Assembly (NCBI RefSeq): GCF_002270415.1
Contig: NZ_NNRI01000008.1
Span: 602,712-666,711 of the forward strand
Source of the DNA: Mesorhizobium sophorae
GTDB taxonomy: Bacteria > Pseudomonadota > Alphaproteobacteria > Rhizobiales > Rhizobiaceae
Direction: 5' to 3'
DNA length: 64,000 nt
Shown here: one piece after another, positions 27,245 to 36,719 of the stretch
Position numbering within the stretch: position 1 is the first letter of the stretch
Layout of the letters: every line of letters begins with the position of its first letter
Translations under genes and position numbers: made by a program
Notes under the pieces: model-generated
What the model was told of the DNA's origin: nothing
The model's database searches: none
Seen by the model: only the letters and a program-made list of their open reading frames with translations

Positions 27245-27973
27245 ATGCAGATCGACATCTTCCTCCAAAGTATCGTGACACTGGCGAACGCAGCGTTCCT
27301 GACGATAGCGCTGACGGTCCCGTCGCTGGTGATCGGCTTCGTCATCTCCGTGCCCTTGGCATTCATGCGGGCATCGGACCGCCGATATCTTTCGTCGGCC
27401 ATACTGGCCTACACCTACGTGGTTCGCGGCACGCCGTTGCTGGTGCAACTCTTCCTTATCTACTACGGCCTCGGCCAGATCGACGTGATCCGCCACAGCC
27501 CCCTCTGGGTATTGTTGCGCGACCCCTTCTGGTGCGCGCTGCTCGCCTTCTCGCTGAACAGCGCCGCCTACACGACGGAACTCTTCCGGGGTGCAATCCA
27601 GGCGGTGCCTCGCGGATTGGTCGAAGCCGCGGAAGCCGTCGGCATGTCACGTTTGCAGCAGGCAAGGCTCATCACATTTCCCATCGCGTTCCGCGCGGCA
27701 TTGCCGTCCTACACCAACGAGGTCATCGGGCTGCTGAAAGCCAGTTCCTTGGCCAGCACGGTGACGCTTCTCGAAATCACCGGCGTAGCGCGCCGGCTCG
27801 TTTCCGAGACTTTCGCGCCCTATGAAATATTCCTCGCCGCAGGCGTCATCTATCTCGCTCTCACATACCTAGTAACCTCGATCTTTCGCCTTCTGGAGAG
27901 GCACCTCGCAGGCGCTAAGCCGAAAGTAGCACGAGAGACGGCGATGCTCTCGTTGCGGCGGATTTCGCCATGA
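27245..27973 (+). CDS. Amino acid ABC transporter permease 2
   Basis: 242 residues with five or so helices and the EAA motif (VPRGLVEAAEAVGMSRLQQARLITFPIAFRAALPS). It pairs with permease 1 as a heterodimer, as in HisQM or GltJK systems. The ATG at 27245 lies 4 bp after the IS end. Its original Shine-Dalgarno (GGAGGAAG) is now on the far side of the IS and no replacement is visible in the IS terminus, so translation should be weak. The stop overlaps the racemase start as ATGA. Confidence 0.9.
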   Translation: MQIDIFLQSIVTLANAAFLTIALTVPSLVIGFVISVPLAFMRASDRRYLSSAILAYTYVVRGTPLLVQLFLIYYGLGQIDVIRHSPLWVLLRDPFWCALLAFSLNSAAYTTELFRGAIQAVPRGLVEAAEAVGMSRLQQARLITFPIAFRAALPSYTNEVIGLLKASSLASTVTLLEITGVARRLVSETFAPYEIFLAAGVIYLALTYLVTSIFRLLERHLAGAKPKVARETAMLSLRRISP

Positions 27974-29094
27974 CGGATGCGCTGTCCCAGTTAGCGTCCC
28001 CAGCTGCAGCGTCCTGTTGGCGCGAGATCAGCCTTTCGGCGATCATCCACAACTATCGCGCTGTCAGGGTTGCCGTGGGACCCGCCGTCAAGATCTTTGC
28101 CTGCCTCAAAAACGATGCCTATGGCTGTGGCGCCGCAGAGGTCGCAGCTGTACTGGCGGCCGAGGGGGTGGACGGGTTCGGCGTTGCCTCAGCGCGAGAC
28201 GCCTATCGCGTCCGCTCGCGAGCTTCCCGAACGCCAATTCTGCTCTATCCCGGCATAAGTCCCCAATGGGCCAGGGATGTGTCGAAGCAGGACCTCACAA
28301 TCACCCTTTCGAATGTATCCGAGTTGGACGCCTGGGCGGCGACCTCGGAAAGGCTGGCCGCCTTCGTCAAGGTCGACCTCGGTTTCTGGCGCGCCGGCGC
28401 ACTTCCGTCCGAGATCGAAGGATTGCTCGATAGGGCCGCCGCTACACCCAATATCGACGTCAAGGGCTTGTACGCGCATTTGAACGAACTTCCAGGCACC
28501 GGGCCGACAGCCAGTGAGCAGTGGAGCCGCCTGAAAGACCTTTTGGCAACTATCAGTCGACGACCCGCTATCATCATGTTGTCCAGCAGCGACGGAGTGC
28601 TGCGCCATCCCGAGATGGATCTGGATGCGGTCGACCCTGGGGCAATGCTGTTCGGCATCGCGGACACGGCGAGGGCGGCACGCCCACTCACCCTCAAACC
28701 AGCGCTTCACGCGATCAAGGCTCGGCTCGTTTCGGTCAAACGGGCCGATGCCAGCATAGGCCCTGTACCTGATCTGCCCGGTTATAGCTCCGACATGCAA
28801 ATCGGCGTGCTTGGCATAGGCTGGGGACACGGCCTGCCGAGGGATTTGCCATTTGGCGCCAGCGCGATCATCCGTGGGAAGCGGATCCCGCTGCTTGCTC
28901 CCCTGCACCTGGAGCATGTGCGTGTCGACCTGACCTGCATTCCGGATGCTGCCCTCGGCGACGAAGCGATCCTGCTCGGATCAGCCGATGGCGAACACAT
29001 CGATCTCGCCGAACTGGCCAGGCATTGGCGCACCGACAGCGTCGGCATCTGCTGCGGGCTGCAGCCGGATCTGGCGCGAGTCTACACGCTCTGA
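27970..29094 (+). CDS. Alanine racemase-like PLP enzyme
   Basis: 374 residues with the Alr layout. The PLP lysine lies in FACLKNDAYGCGAAEV (about residue 47). The barrel has FVKVDLGFWRAGALP and HLNELPGTG, and the C-terminal beta domain has GIGWGHGLPRDLP and LEHVRVDLT. Standard Alr motifs are recognisable but altered: KNDAYG for KANAYG, and GWGHG for the usual GYADG. The substrate may therefore not be alanine. It is translationally coupled to permease 2 and followed by the binding protein. In this context it probably interconverts D- and L-forms of the imported amino acid (inference), not cell-wall D-Ala supply. Confidence 0.8.
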   Translation: MTDALSQLASPAAASCWREISLSAIIHNYRAVRVAVGPAVKIFACLKNDAYGCGAAEVAAVLAAEGVDGFGVASARDAYRVRSRASRTPILLYPGISPQWARDVSKQDLTITLSNVSELDAWAATSERLAAFVKVDLGFWRAGALPSEIEGLLDRAAATPNIDVKGLYAHLNELPGTGPTASEQWSRLKDLLATISRRPAIIMLSSSDGVLRHPEMDLDAVDPGAMLFGIADTARAARPLTLKPALHAIKARLVSVKRADASIGPVPDLPGYSSDMQIGVLGIGWGHGLPRDLPFGASAIIRGKRIPLLAPLHLEHVRVDLTCIPDAALGDEAILLGSADGEHIDLAELARHWRTDSVGICCGLQPDLARVYTL

Positions 29095-29137
29095 ACCCAC
29101 GAACGGACATCGCAACCAAAAAAGGGGGAATCAAATC

Positions 29138-29983
29138 ATGCCTAAACATCTTTTGCCGATCGCCTTCGCAGCCATGTTATGGACGACGGGCGCTCACGCC
29201 GGCACTCGAACCGCGATCACCATCGCCTCCGAGGGTGCATCTCCGCCATGGGACTCGATCGATTCCAACGGCCAGCTCGTCGGCTACGACATCGACGTCG
29301 GCAAGGAATTGTGCCGCCGCATGGCCATCGAATGCAAGTTCGTAGCGCAGGATTGGGACGGGATCATCCCTGCACTTACCGTTGGAAAATACGACGCGAT
29401 TATCTCTGGGATGTCCATCACCGAGAAGCGCAAGAAGACCATATCGTTCTCTGCGCCCTACGCGATCGGCACCAACCAGATCGTCATGCGCCGGGATCTG
29501 AACTTGCCTCCAACCGACATAAAGCTGAAGCTGGACCTCACCGGAATCGACGCCGGCAAACAGGCGATCCTCGACCAGCTCAAGGCGGCCCTGACTGGGA
29601 AAAATCTCGGCGTGCTGCGCTCCTCCAATTCCGAGGCAGTCTTGACCGACCTGTTCGGCAAAGTGGCGACGATCCGGAGCTACGACTCTCTGGAGAACCT
29701 GAAGCTTGATCTCGCCGCCGACCGGATCGACGGCGGATTAGCCGATTACTCCAACTGGAAGCTGTTTCTGGACAGTCCGGACGGACAAAACGCAGCTTTC
29801 TATGGTCCGCAACTCTTTGGCGGGACGTGGGGACCCGGCATTGGCATCGGCATCAGGAAGGACGATGGCGACCTGGTGGAGGCGTTCAACAAGGCGATTG
29901 CCGGCGCGGTCACCGACGGCACGTTGAAGAAACTCAGCCTGCAATGGTTCGGCTTCGACATCTCTCCACCCGAGACGCCCTGA
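29138..29983 (+). CDS. Amino acid ABC transporter substrate-binding protein
   Basis: 281 residues with an N-terminal signal peptide ending THAHAG-like (TGAHAGTRT). The SBP family 3 fold is shown by YDIDVGKELCRRM, IPALTVGKYDAIISGMSITEKRKKTISFS and the C-terminal KKLSLQWFGFD. The pattern fits lysine/arginine/ornithine or opine binding proteins. AAGGGGG lies 8 bp before the start. It completes the transporter begun at 24.7 kb and is followed after 100 bp by a CapA-like gene. Confidence 0.92.
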   Translation: MPKHLLPIAFAAMLWTTGAHAGTRTAITIASEGASPPWDSIDSNGQLVGYDIDVGKELCRRMAIECKFVAQDWDGIIPALTVGKYDAIISGMSITEKRKKTISFSAPYAIGTNQIVMRRDLNLPPTDIKLKLDLTGIDAGKQAILDQLKAALTGKNLGVLRSSNSEAVLTDLFGKVATIRSYDSLENLKLDLAADRIDGGLADYSNWKLFLDSPDGQNAAFYGPQLFGGTWGPGIGIGIRKDDGDLVEAFNKAIAGAVTDGTLKKLSLQWFGFDISPPETP

Positions 29984-30083
29984 GCGCCATCGCGCAAGTT
30001 CTCCAAATTGCGGCATGGCGGAGCAACAGGATCCGCCATGCCCTACCCTGAAGTTCGTCCTTTTGAAAAGATTCTGTCCAACA

Positions 30084-31316
30084 ATGACACCCTTCACCGT
30101 GGCAATGACTGGCCAATCCCTGATCCATCACGATATCCGCGCGTCATCGGACAGCAGTTTTCATGACCTTGTGCAGATGTTGAAGACCGCCGACGTCGCC
30201 TTCACCAATCTCGAGACGACCATAACGGGACGTCACCCTGGCTGGCCGATGAAGGGATCGTTTTTCGGTTGCTCCGAACCGTTGGTCCTCGACGTTCTGG
30301 AAGACATGGGTATCAACACTCTCTCCTTGGCGAACAACCACGCCTTTGACCTGGGTCCAGGTGGGGTGCTGTCCACTATCGAGGAGGTGGGCGCGCGCGG
30401 GTTTCTCCATGCCGGCACAGGCGCTGACCGTGCCACCGCGATGACACCCCGATCGAAGAGGTTGGGAGCCAAGACGGTTACCTTGGCTGCCATGGATGCC
30501 GGACCCGGACCGGCGACGATGTATGCCGACGACGCAGCTTCCGACAGGCCCGCTCGGCCAGGCGTCAACAGGCTGGAGGTGCGTCGGCTCTTCGGGGTCG
30601 ATCCTGAAAAGTTCGACATGCTGACCGCCATACAGTCGGCATTCAAGAGCGGCGAGTTAGAGAGGGCAAACTATTACCAACCAGACGATCCGCCAGTCGT
30701 GAGCGACCCTCGCGATATTGACTTCTATGGGACGGTGTTCCGACGGTCGGCCCAGAACCGACGGCACATTCTCATGGACCAAACCAGTGCGTCCAACCAG
30801 CTTGCCGCCATAAGCGACGCCGCCCACCGTGGTGAGTTCGTCATAGCCTATCTTCACCATCACCATTGGGAGCCCGACTGGCGCGAAGTTCCCGACTGGG
30901 TGAGAGTATTCGCCAGAAGGTGCGTCGACGCCGGTGCGCGGATATTTGCCTGCCACGGCGCGCCTGTGCTGCAGCCGGTGGAGATTTACAAATCTGCCCC
31001 ACTGTTTTTTGGGCTCGGCAATTTCATCTTTCACGTTCCAGAGCACGAGGCTGAGTGGAACTCGGCCGACGTCTGGAAAAGCGTTGTCGCCCGTTGCTGC
31101 TTCAATGAGGGCGGGGCGCTCAGTGCCATGTCACTGGAACCGATCATCCTGGGCGGAGAGAAATCTCTTGAGACGGGGCTACCTCACACGAGGCGCGTGC
31201 CGGTGCTAGCCAGGAGCGAGATGGGCCGCTCAATCATCGCGGATCTTGCCCGGCGATCGGCGTCTTATGGCACGAAGATCGAAGCGGACTGCTCGTCAGG
31301 AAGATTAGTCTTATGA
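30084..31316 (+). CDS. CapA/PgsA-family protein (metallophosphatase-like fold)
   Basis: About 410 residues. CapA motifs visible are AFTNLETTITGR, SLANNHAFDLGPGGV, IAYLHHHHWEPDW and ARIFACHGAPVLQPVEIYK...FFGLGNFIFH. CapA proteins act in poly-gamma-glutamate capsule synthesis or export, and many homologues have unknown roles. This one lacks a signal peptide and a membrane helix, so it is probably cytoplasmic, unlike PgsA. Association with an amino-acid importer and a racemase suggests a role in D-amino-acid or peptide metabolism, but no pgsB/C ligase genes are present. Confidence 0.75.
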   Translation: MTPFTVAMTGQSLIHHDIRASSDSSFHDLVQMLKTADVAFTNLETTITGRHPGWPMKGSFFGCSEPLVLDVLEDMGINTLSLANNHAFDLGPGGVLSTIEEVGARGFLHAGTGADRATAMTPRSKRLGAKTVTLAAMDAGPGPATMYADDAASDRPARPGVNRLEVRRLFGVDPEKFDMLTAIQSAFKSGELERANYYQPDDPPVVSDPRDIDFYGTVFRRSAQNRRHILMDQTSASNQLAAISDAAHRGEFVIAYLHHHHWEPDWREVPDWVRVFARRCVDAGARIFACHGAPVLQPVEIYKSAPLFFGLGNFIFHVPEHEAEWNSADVWKSVVARCCFNEGGALSAMSLEPIILGGEKSLETGLPHTRRVPVLARSEMGRSIIADLARRSASYGTKIEADCSSGRLVL

Positions 31317-31523
31317 GCGCTGCTTAGGCCAGATTTGATCGCGTGACCGAACACGGAAAGGCTGCCTCGGGCCGGAGACCAGAAGTCAGTGCACAGCGAC
31401 TGCACCACCCCATAGACCCGATGAGTAATACCGCTCCGGTCTGTCGGATACGAAGCGGACGGAGGGCGACACATTTAGGCTGCGGCAGCGGCTCCTGCCC
31501 TGTATGGATGGCAACTGACGGTG

Positions 31524-32273
31524 ATGAAAGAAACCGCAATTTGGCGCAGGCGTCTTGATGATACGCTTGAATCCGTTGGTAGAATTCGGGGGAGTTCGAC
31601 CCAACAAGAGATTTGTCAGCACCTACTTTGTTATGCTGGACGATTTGGCGCCACGAACCTGCTGGCAGGCTCAATTCCTCCGCCTCGAGCCCTGAAACGT
31701 GAGCAGGTTTCACACGTATTGCTCAACGCTTGGCCTGAACAGTGGTCCGAGCGCTACTTTTCAAATGGCTATCTCTATCGCGACCCTACCATTCAACTTG
31801 TAAATCGGGGTAATGCACCTTTCCTTTGGAGCGAGATCAATCAAGTGTGCAGGGTTTGCCGCGTCGGCCGACGGGTGATGGAGGAGGCTACTGAGTTCAA
31901 ACTACGCAAGGGCTTGACGATACCGTTCGCGACGTTGGAAGGTCAGGCGGTCGGGTTTTCTATTGCAGGTGAAAAGCTCGAACCAAATTCTCACGACCGT
32001 CTCGCATTTCAGTTCATCGCCGCTTACGCTCTTGGCTGCGCGGCTGTTCTCGCAGACGGAAAGCGGAACACGAGGCCAGCGCGTCTTTCTCCGCGGCAGC
32101 ATGATGTTCTCAGATGGGCTTCCGAAGGCCTCACCGTGGACGAAATCGCCGATCATCTCCACATCAGCCGCAATACTGTGGATACTCACTTGCGCTTGGT
32201 GCGCGAGAGGCTCGGCGTTACAAGCACAATACACGCTGTCGCGGAAGCTTTCCGCCTGGGCTTGATCGCCTAA
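31524..32273 (+). CDS. LuxR-family AHL-responsive regulator (TraR-like)
   Basis: 249 residues. The N-terminal autoinducer-binding domain has the expected W/Y/D pattern (WPEQWSERYFSNGYLYRDPTIQL, residues about 70-92). The C-terminal GerE HTH is PRQHDVLRWASEGLTVDEIADHLHISRNTVDTHLRLV. It is followed after 75 bp by an AHL synthase. In Mesorhizobium ICEs a LuxRI pair of this kind (TraR/TraI) activates excision and transfer genes at high density; that role is inferred here from the linked QseM/FseA-like genes at 53-54 kb. GTG 31521 is an alternative start. Confidence 0.88.
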   Translation: MKETAIWRRRLDDTLESVGRIRGSSTQQEICQHLLCYAGRFGATNLLAGSIPPPRALKREQVSHVLLNAWPEQWSERYFSNGYLYRDPTIQLVNRGNAPFLWSEINQVCRVCRVGRRVMEEATEFKLRKGLTIPFATLEGQAVGFSIAGEKLEPNSHDRLAFQFIAAYALGCAAVLADGKRNTRPARLSPRQHDVLRWASEGLTVDEIADHLHISRNTVDTHLRLVRERLGVTSTIHAVAEAFRLGLIA

Positions 32274-32275
32274 TC

Positions 32276-32291
32276 TCACGCAACTACGTGA
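32276..32291. promoter_or_regulatory. Lux-box-like inverted repeat upstream of luxI
   Basis: TCACG-N6-CGTGA, 57 bp upstream of the AHL synthase start and just after the luxR stop. Position and symmetry fit a TraR/LuxR operator for autoinduction, but it does not match a published consensus closely. Confidence 0.35.
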
Positions 32292-32347
32292 TGCCGCCTT
32301 CTTTCGGAAAGGACCATTGGTTGACCTCGAACTGGAGGACAACCAAG

Positions 32348-32950
32348 ATGCTTCTTGTCGTTACGGCGCACAATGCGGAAGAATATCAGGCAGAGTTGGA
32401 TCAGGCGTTCCGTCTTCGCCACAGGGTGTTTGTCGAAGAAAAGGGCTGGACAGATTTGTGGCGCGAAGACGGTCGTGAAATGGACCGCTTCGACGATGAG
32501 CACGCAGTCCACATGCTCTTTACAGCCGAAGACCGCATTGTCGGTTACCAGCGAATGCTGCCTTCGACGCGGCCCCACCTGCTGTCCGAGGTCCTATCGG
32601 ACCTTAGCGAAGGCGAGCGGCCGGTCGGCGAGAACATTTGGGAATGGACGCGCTACTGCGTCGAGCCACAATATCGCGAACGGGGACGGATGCTCAGTCC
32701 GGTGGCGAATGCGCTTTTGTCCGGCATCGTCGAGTGGGGATTGGACAGAAACATCGACACGATCATCATCGAAATGAACCCGCTGTGGCTGCTGCGGCTG
32801 GTGCAGTTGCATTTCAGGGTGACGCCACTGGGGTTGCCGAAGGTCATAGGCGGCGAAGAGACGGTGGCGGTGACAGCGAGCTTCGATGAACGCACTCTCC
32901 AAAGGCTTCGCGAGACACGCAGCCCAAACACTCACAACTCAATCTTGTGA
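32348..32950 (+). CDS. Acyl-homoserine-lactone synthase (LuxI/TraI-like)
   Basis: 200 residues with the invariant LuxI residues in order: RLRHRVFVEEKGW, DRFDDEHAVHM, VGYQRMLPSTRPHLL, and E and R in WEWTRYCVE. It makes an AHL from SAM and acyl-ACP; the acyl chain cannot be predicted. A strong GGAGGA ribosome site precedes the ATG. The last codons overlap an upstream extension of the truncated LysR frame, so the three genes luxR, luxI and lysR fragment may share a transcript. Confidence 0.93.
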   Translation: MLLVVTAHNAEEYQAELDQAFRLRHRVFVEEKGWTDLWREDGREMDRFDDEHAVHMLFTAEDRIVGYQRMLPSTRPHLLSEVLSDLSEGERPVGENIWEWTRYCVEPQYRERGRMLSPVANALLSGIVEWGLDRNIDTIIIEMNPLWLLRLVQLHFRVTPLGLPKVIGGEETVAVTASFDERTLQRLRETRSPNTHNSIL

Positions 32951-32985
32951 CAAGCGCTGCATCATCTCCGCACAAAGGAAGCGCA

Positions 32986-33402
32986 ATGTGGCGCTCCATT
33001 CAACTGGTCACGCTTTACTGTACGATCGTTGTGGCCGAGGAAGGTAGCTTTCTCGGTGCCTCCCGGCGGTTGCGAATTCATCATTCCGCGCTCAGCAGGC
33101 GGATTAGGCATCTTGAGTTGATGGTGGGCGTTGCTTTGTTCGAACGCCACCCGGGTGGGGTCAAGGCGGCAGCTGCCGGCGAACATTTACTGGCTAAAAT
33201 ACGCAGCATTCTGACCGATCTGGATGAAGCGCTTAACCGTGTTGAACCAAGGGGGCCGGGGAAGAGTGTCCAACCATCGATCGGGTTGGATGCGCCCCTT
33301 TGCAGCTGCGCGTTTCTCAATGCCGTCGTTGGATCGATGGCCAGTGATCCCGAAATAGCTCCCTTCATCTCATTTCTCCGAAGGCTGCATCCTGCGCCTT
33401 GA
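32986..33402 (+). CDS. Truncated LysR-type protein (DNA-binding domain only)
   Basis: 138 residues from ATG 32986, preceded by AAAGGAAGC. The N-terminal 65 residues form a LysR wHTH (EEGSFLGASRRLRIHHSALSRRIRHLELMVGVALFERH). The effector domain is almost absent, with only about 70 unrelated-looking residues following. It may be a degenerate LysR gene or a small regulator that heterodimerises. It converges on the trb operon, with 25 bp between stops. Confidence 0.65.
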   Translation: MWRSIQLVTLYCTIVVAEEGSFLGASRRLRIHHSALSRRIRHLELMVGVALFERHPGGVKAAAAGEHLLAKIRSILTDLDEALNRVEPRGPGKSVQPSIGLDAPLCSCAFLNAVVGSMASDPEIAPFISFLRRLHPAP

Positions 33403-33427
33403 TACCCATCATCGTCCGCGGGCGAAT

Positions 33428-33655
33428 CTAGCTGCCTTTTAGACCATGCCGGGCTCGGGTGAACGCCCGATCTGCTGCCATGAATCGCGCCAGCATCGGT
33501 GCAATGAGCTTTGCCGGATCGACAACTTTCTGGTCCGTCTCGCGGCCGAGGATCTCGGCATAGGCGGTCAGGTCACGGTGCAATGCCGCGGGGAGTTCCA
33601 CCATGACCTTGACGGGTTTGTCGTCGGCGATTGGTCCCAGTTTCAGCTTGGCCAT
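33428..33655 (-). CDS. DUF2274 family protein
   Basis: 75 residues, starting MAKLKLGPIADDKPVKV, with a short helical region around LPAALHRDLTAYAEIL. Its position directly after trbI (1-bp gap) is the position this family usually holds in alphaproteobacterial trb operons. It may be a small ribbon-helix-helix-like accessory factor; no function is established. It is the last gene of the trb operon. Confidence 0.8.
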   Translation of the reverse strand: MAKLKLGPIADDKPVKVMVELPAALHRDLTAYAEILGRETDQKVVDPAKLIAPMLARFMAADRAFTRARHGLKGS

Positions 33656-33656
33656 T

Positions 33657-34897
33657 TCAGCCTCCGTAAGGTTCGAGCACGAGATCGCGAGTGACGATCA
33701 CGCGCACCGGGAATCCCGGTCGGATGGTGAGCGTCGGCGCTATGTTGAGCTGCCGCTGGACGATCTGCTGGCCTGTCTGGCTGATGCTGTCGGAAGCACC
33801 CTGGCGAAGGGCGCGCATGATGTCGCTCTCCTGGCCCGATGAGCCTGCCTGCGCCCCGATGCTCAGAACCGTGGAAAGTGCTGCAGCCTTGAACAACTCG
33901 CCCCAGTGATAGTCGACGCCGTCCTCGAGGCCAGCATAGCCCTCGGCGTCCGCGCCAGGCTCACGTTCCAGAACGATGGAGCGGCCGTCTGAAAAAATCA
34001 GTCTGGTCCATACCAGCAACACGCGACGCTGGCCAAAGCCGACACCATTGTCATACTGGCCGATGAGGCGCGTCCCCTGAGGAATGAGACGGATTTGTCC
34101 GGTGGGGCTGTCATAGACATTCTCCGTCACCTGCGCGGTAATCTGACCCGGCAGGTCGGAACGAATGCCGGTGATGAGGGCGGCTGCGATGACGGCGCCC
34201 GCCTGCAGGACGTTCTTCGACGCCGGCGCCGCGACACGATCCGACGAGACGGTGCGTTTGTCCGGTGGCTGATCGAGGAACGCGAGCTGGCAGTCCTGCG
34301 CCGAGGGCGTCGCCGGCTGCGGCGCGAGGCCTAGGCTGGAAAGGTCGGCCTGTGGCGGGGTGCCTGTTGTAGACTGAGTGGCAGTCGCCTCACCAGCAGG
34401 CCGCGTTTGCGTGGACGCGAACAGACGCGCGGTCCTCGCCGCTTCCAGTTCCTGCTCCCGGCGCTGCTCCTCCGGGTCCGGTCCAACGGGGCCTGTCGAT
34501 GGCGCGAGGCCTCCATTTTGCGCGTTCAGGATCGGACGGCCGAGATCGCCCGGAAGCGGTGGGCCAAGCCTCGGAACGCCGGCATAGTCCTTTGGCAGGT
34601 CGGCAAGCCCATCGGGCGTCGAACGATTATCGGTTGAATACAGCTCCTGCCCCTGGCCTTGTTGACGGTTCTGCAGCGCATAAATCAGCGCGCCGCCAAC
34701 TGCCAGGCTTGCGGCGAGCCCCAATCCGGCAAGCGCCTTGCGCGACAGACGCGTCACGCGCGGCGGCTCGGCGCGCAGCCGCATGGCCGCGGCAGGCTCA
34801 CCTGTCAACGGACGGGCGTGATCTTCGGCTGGCTCCGCCCTTTCTGCGTCATGCATCGGCCCCAGGCCTTCTTCCTTCCCGGGATCCATTTTGTCGC

Positions 34898-34901
<4 letters not shown>
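33657..34901 (-). CDS. trbI: Conjugal transfer protein TrbI (VirB10-like)
   Basis: 414 residues. It has a cytoplasmic N-terminus, one membrane helix (LAGLGLAASLAVGGALIYAL, residues about 52-72), a proline-rich periplasmic linker, and a C-terminal VirB10 beta-barrel (PAGTRLIGQYDNGVGFGQRRVLLVWTRLIFSDG, and TLTIRPGFPVRVIVTRDL near the end). It forms the T4SS core spanning the inner and outer membranes. It overlaps trbG by 4 bp. Confidence 0.95.
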
Positions 34902-36033
<1,132 letters not shown>

Positions 36034-36037
<4 letters not shown>

Positions 36038-36717
36038 TGTCCAAGCTCCTTCGACCAGTTGATGGCGTTGATGTAGATGCCGAGCGGGTTCTTCCTCAGC
36101 GCGTCGGCGTCGCGCGGAGGCTGCACGACAATGGTGAGAATGGCGGACCAGCGCTCCGTGGAAGCGAGGGAGCTGTCCTGATAGCGGCGTTCGACCCAGG
36201 CGATTCGGAAGCTCACCGGCGATGCGCGGATGACCGACGAGACATCGACCGCGACCTGCTGCTTACCGACCTTGGTGAACGGGTCATTGGCGCGCGCATA
36301 GTCGTTGAGAGCCAGCGCCCCGCCCTGCGTCGCGAAATCATAGGCGCGCAGCCAGTTCTGCCGCACGATTACCGGATCGGCGGGGATCGACCTCACCTGT
36401 TCGATGAAGTGCGCCAGGTAGAAGGCGATCTGCGGATCGTTCGGCTGATAGTCGCCGACCGCAGGGGCGACAGCCTGCGCCTGGCCGAGACGATCGACTT
36501 GCACAACCCAGGGCACGATCGAGCCGTTGGCGGATTGCCAGACGAGTGCGGCGGAGAAGCCCGCGGCGAGCGCCAGGGAACCGAAAGCCATGTAACGCCA
36601 GTTGCGCGCCTGCACGCGAGCCGAACCGATGCGCTCGTCCCAGACCTGCGCAGCGCGCTGGTAGGGCGTCTCGGGTTGTGGGGATTTGCCGTAATGCGTG
36701 GACGGTCGTTTGAACAT
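36034..36717 (-). CDS. trbF: Conjugal transfer protein TrbF (VirB8-like)
   Basis: 227 residues. It has a short cytoplasmic N-terminus, one membrane helix (YMAFGSLALAAGFSAALVW, about 43-62) and a periplasmic VirB8 domain (PNDPQIAFYLAHFIEQVRSIPADPVIVRQNW). It nucleates the T4SS at the inner membrane. It overlaps trbG and follows trbL by 2 bp. Confidence 0.94.
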
Positions 36718-36719
36718 GC

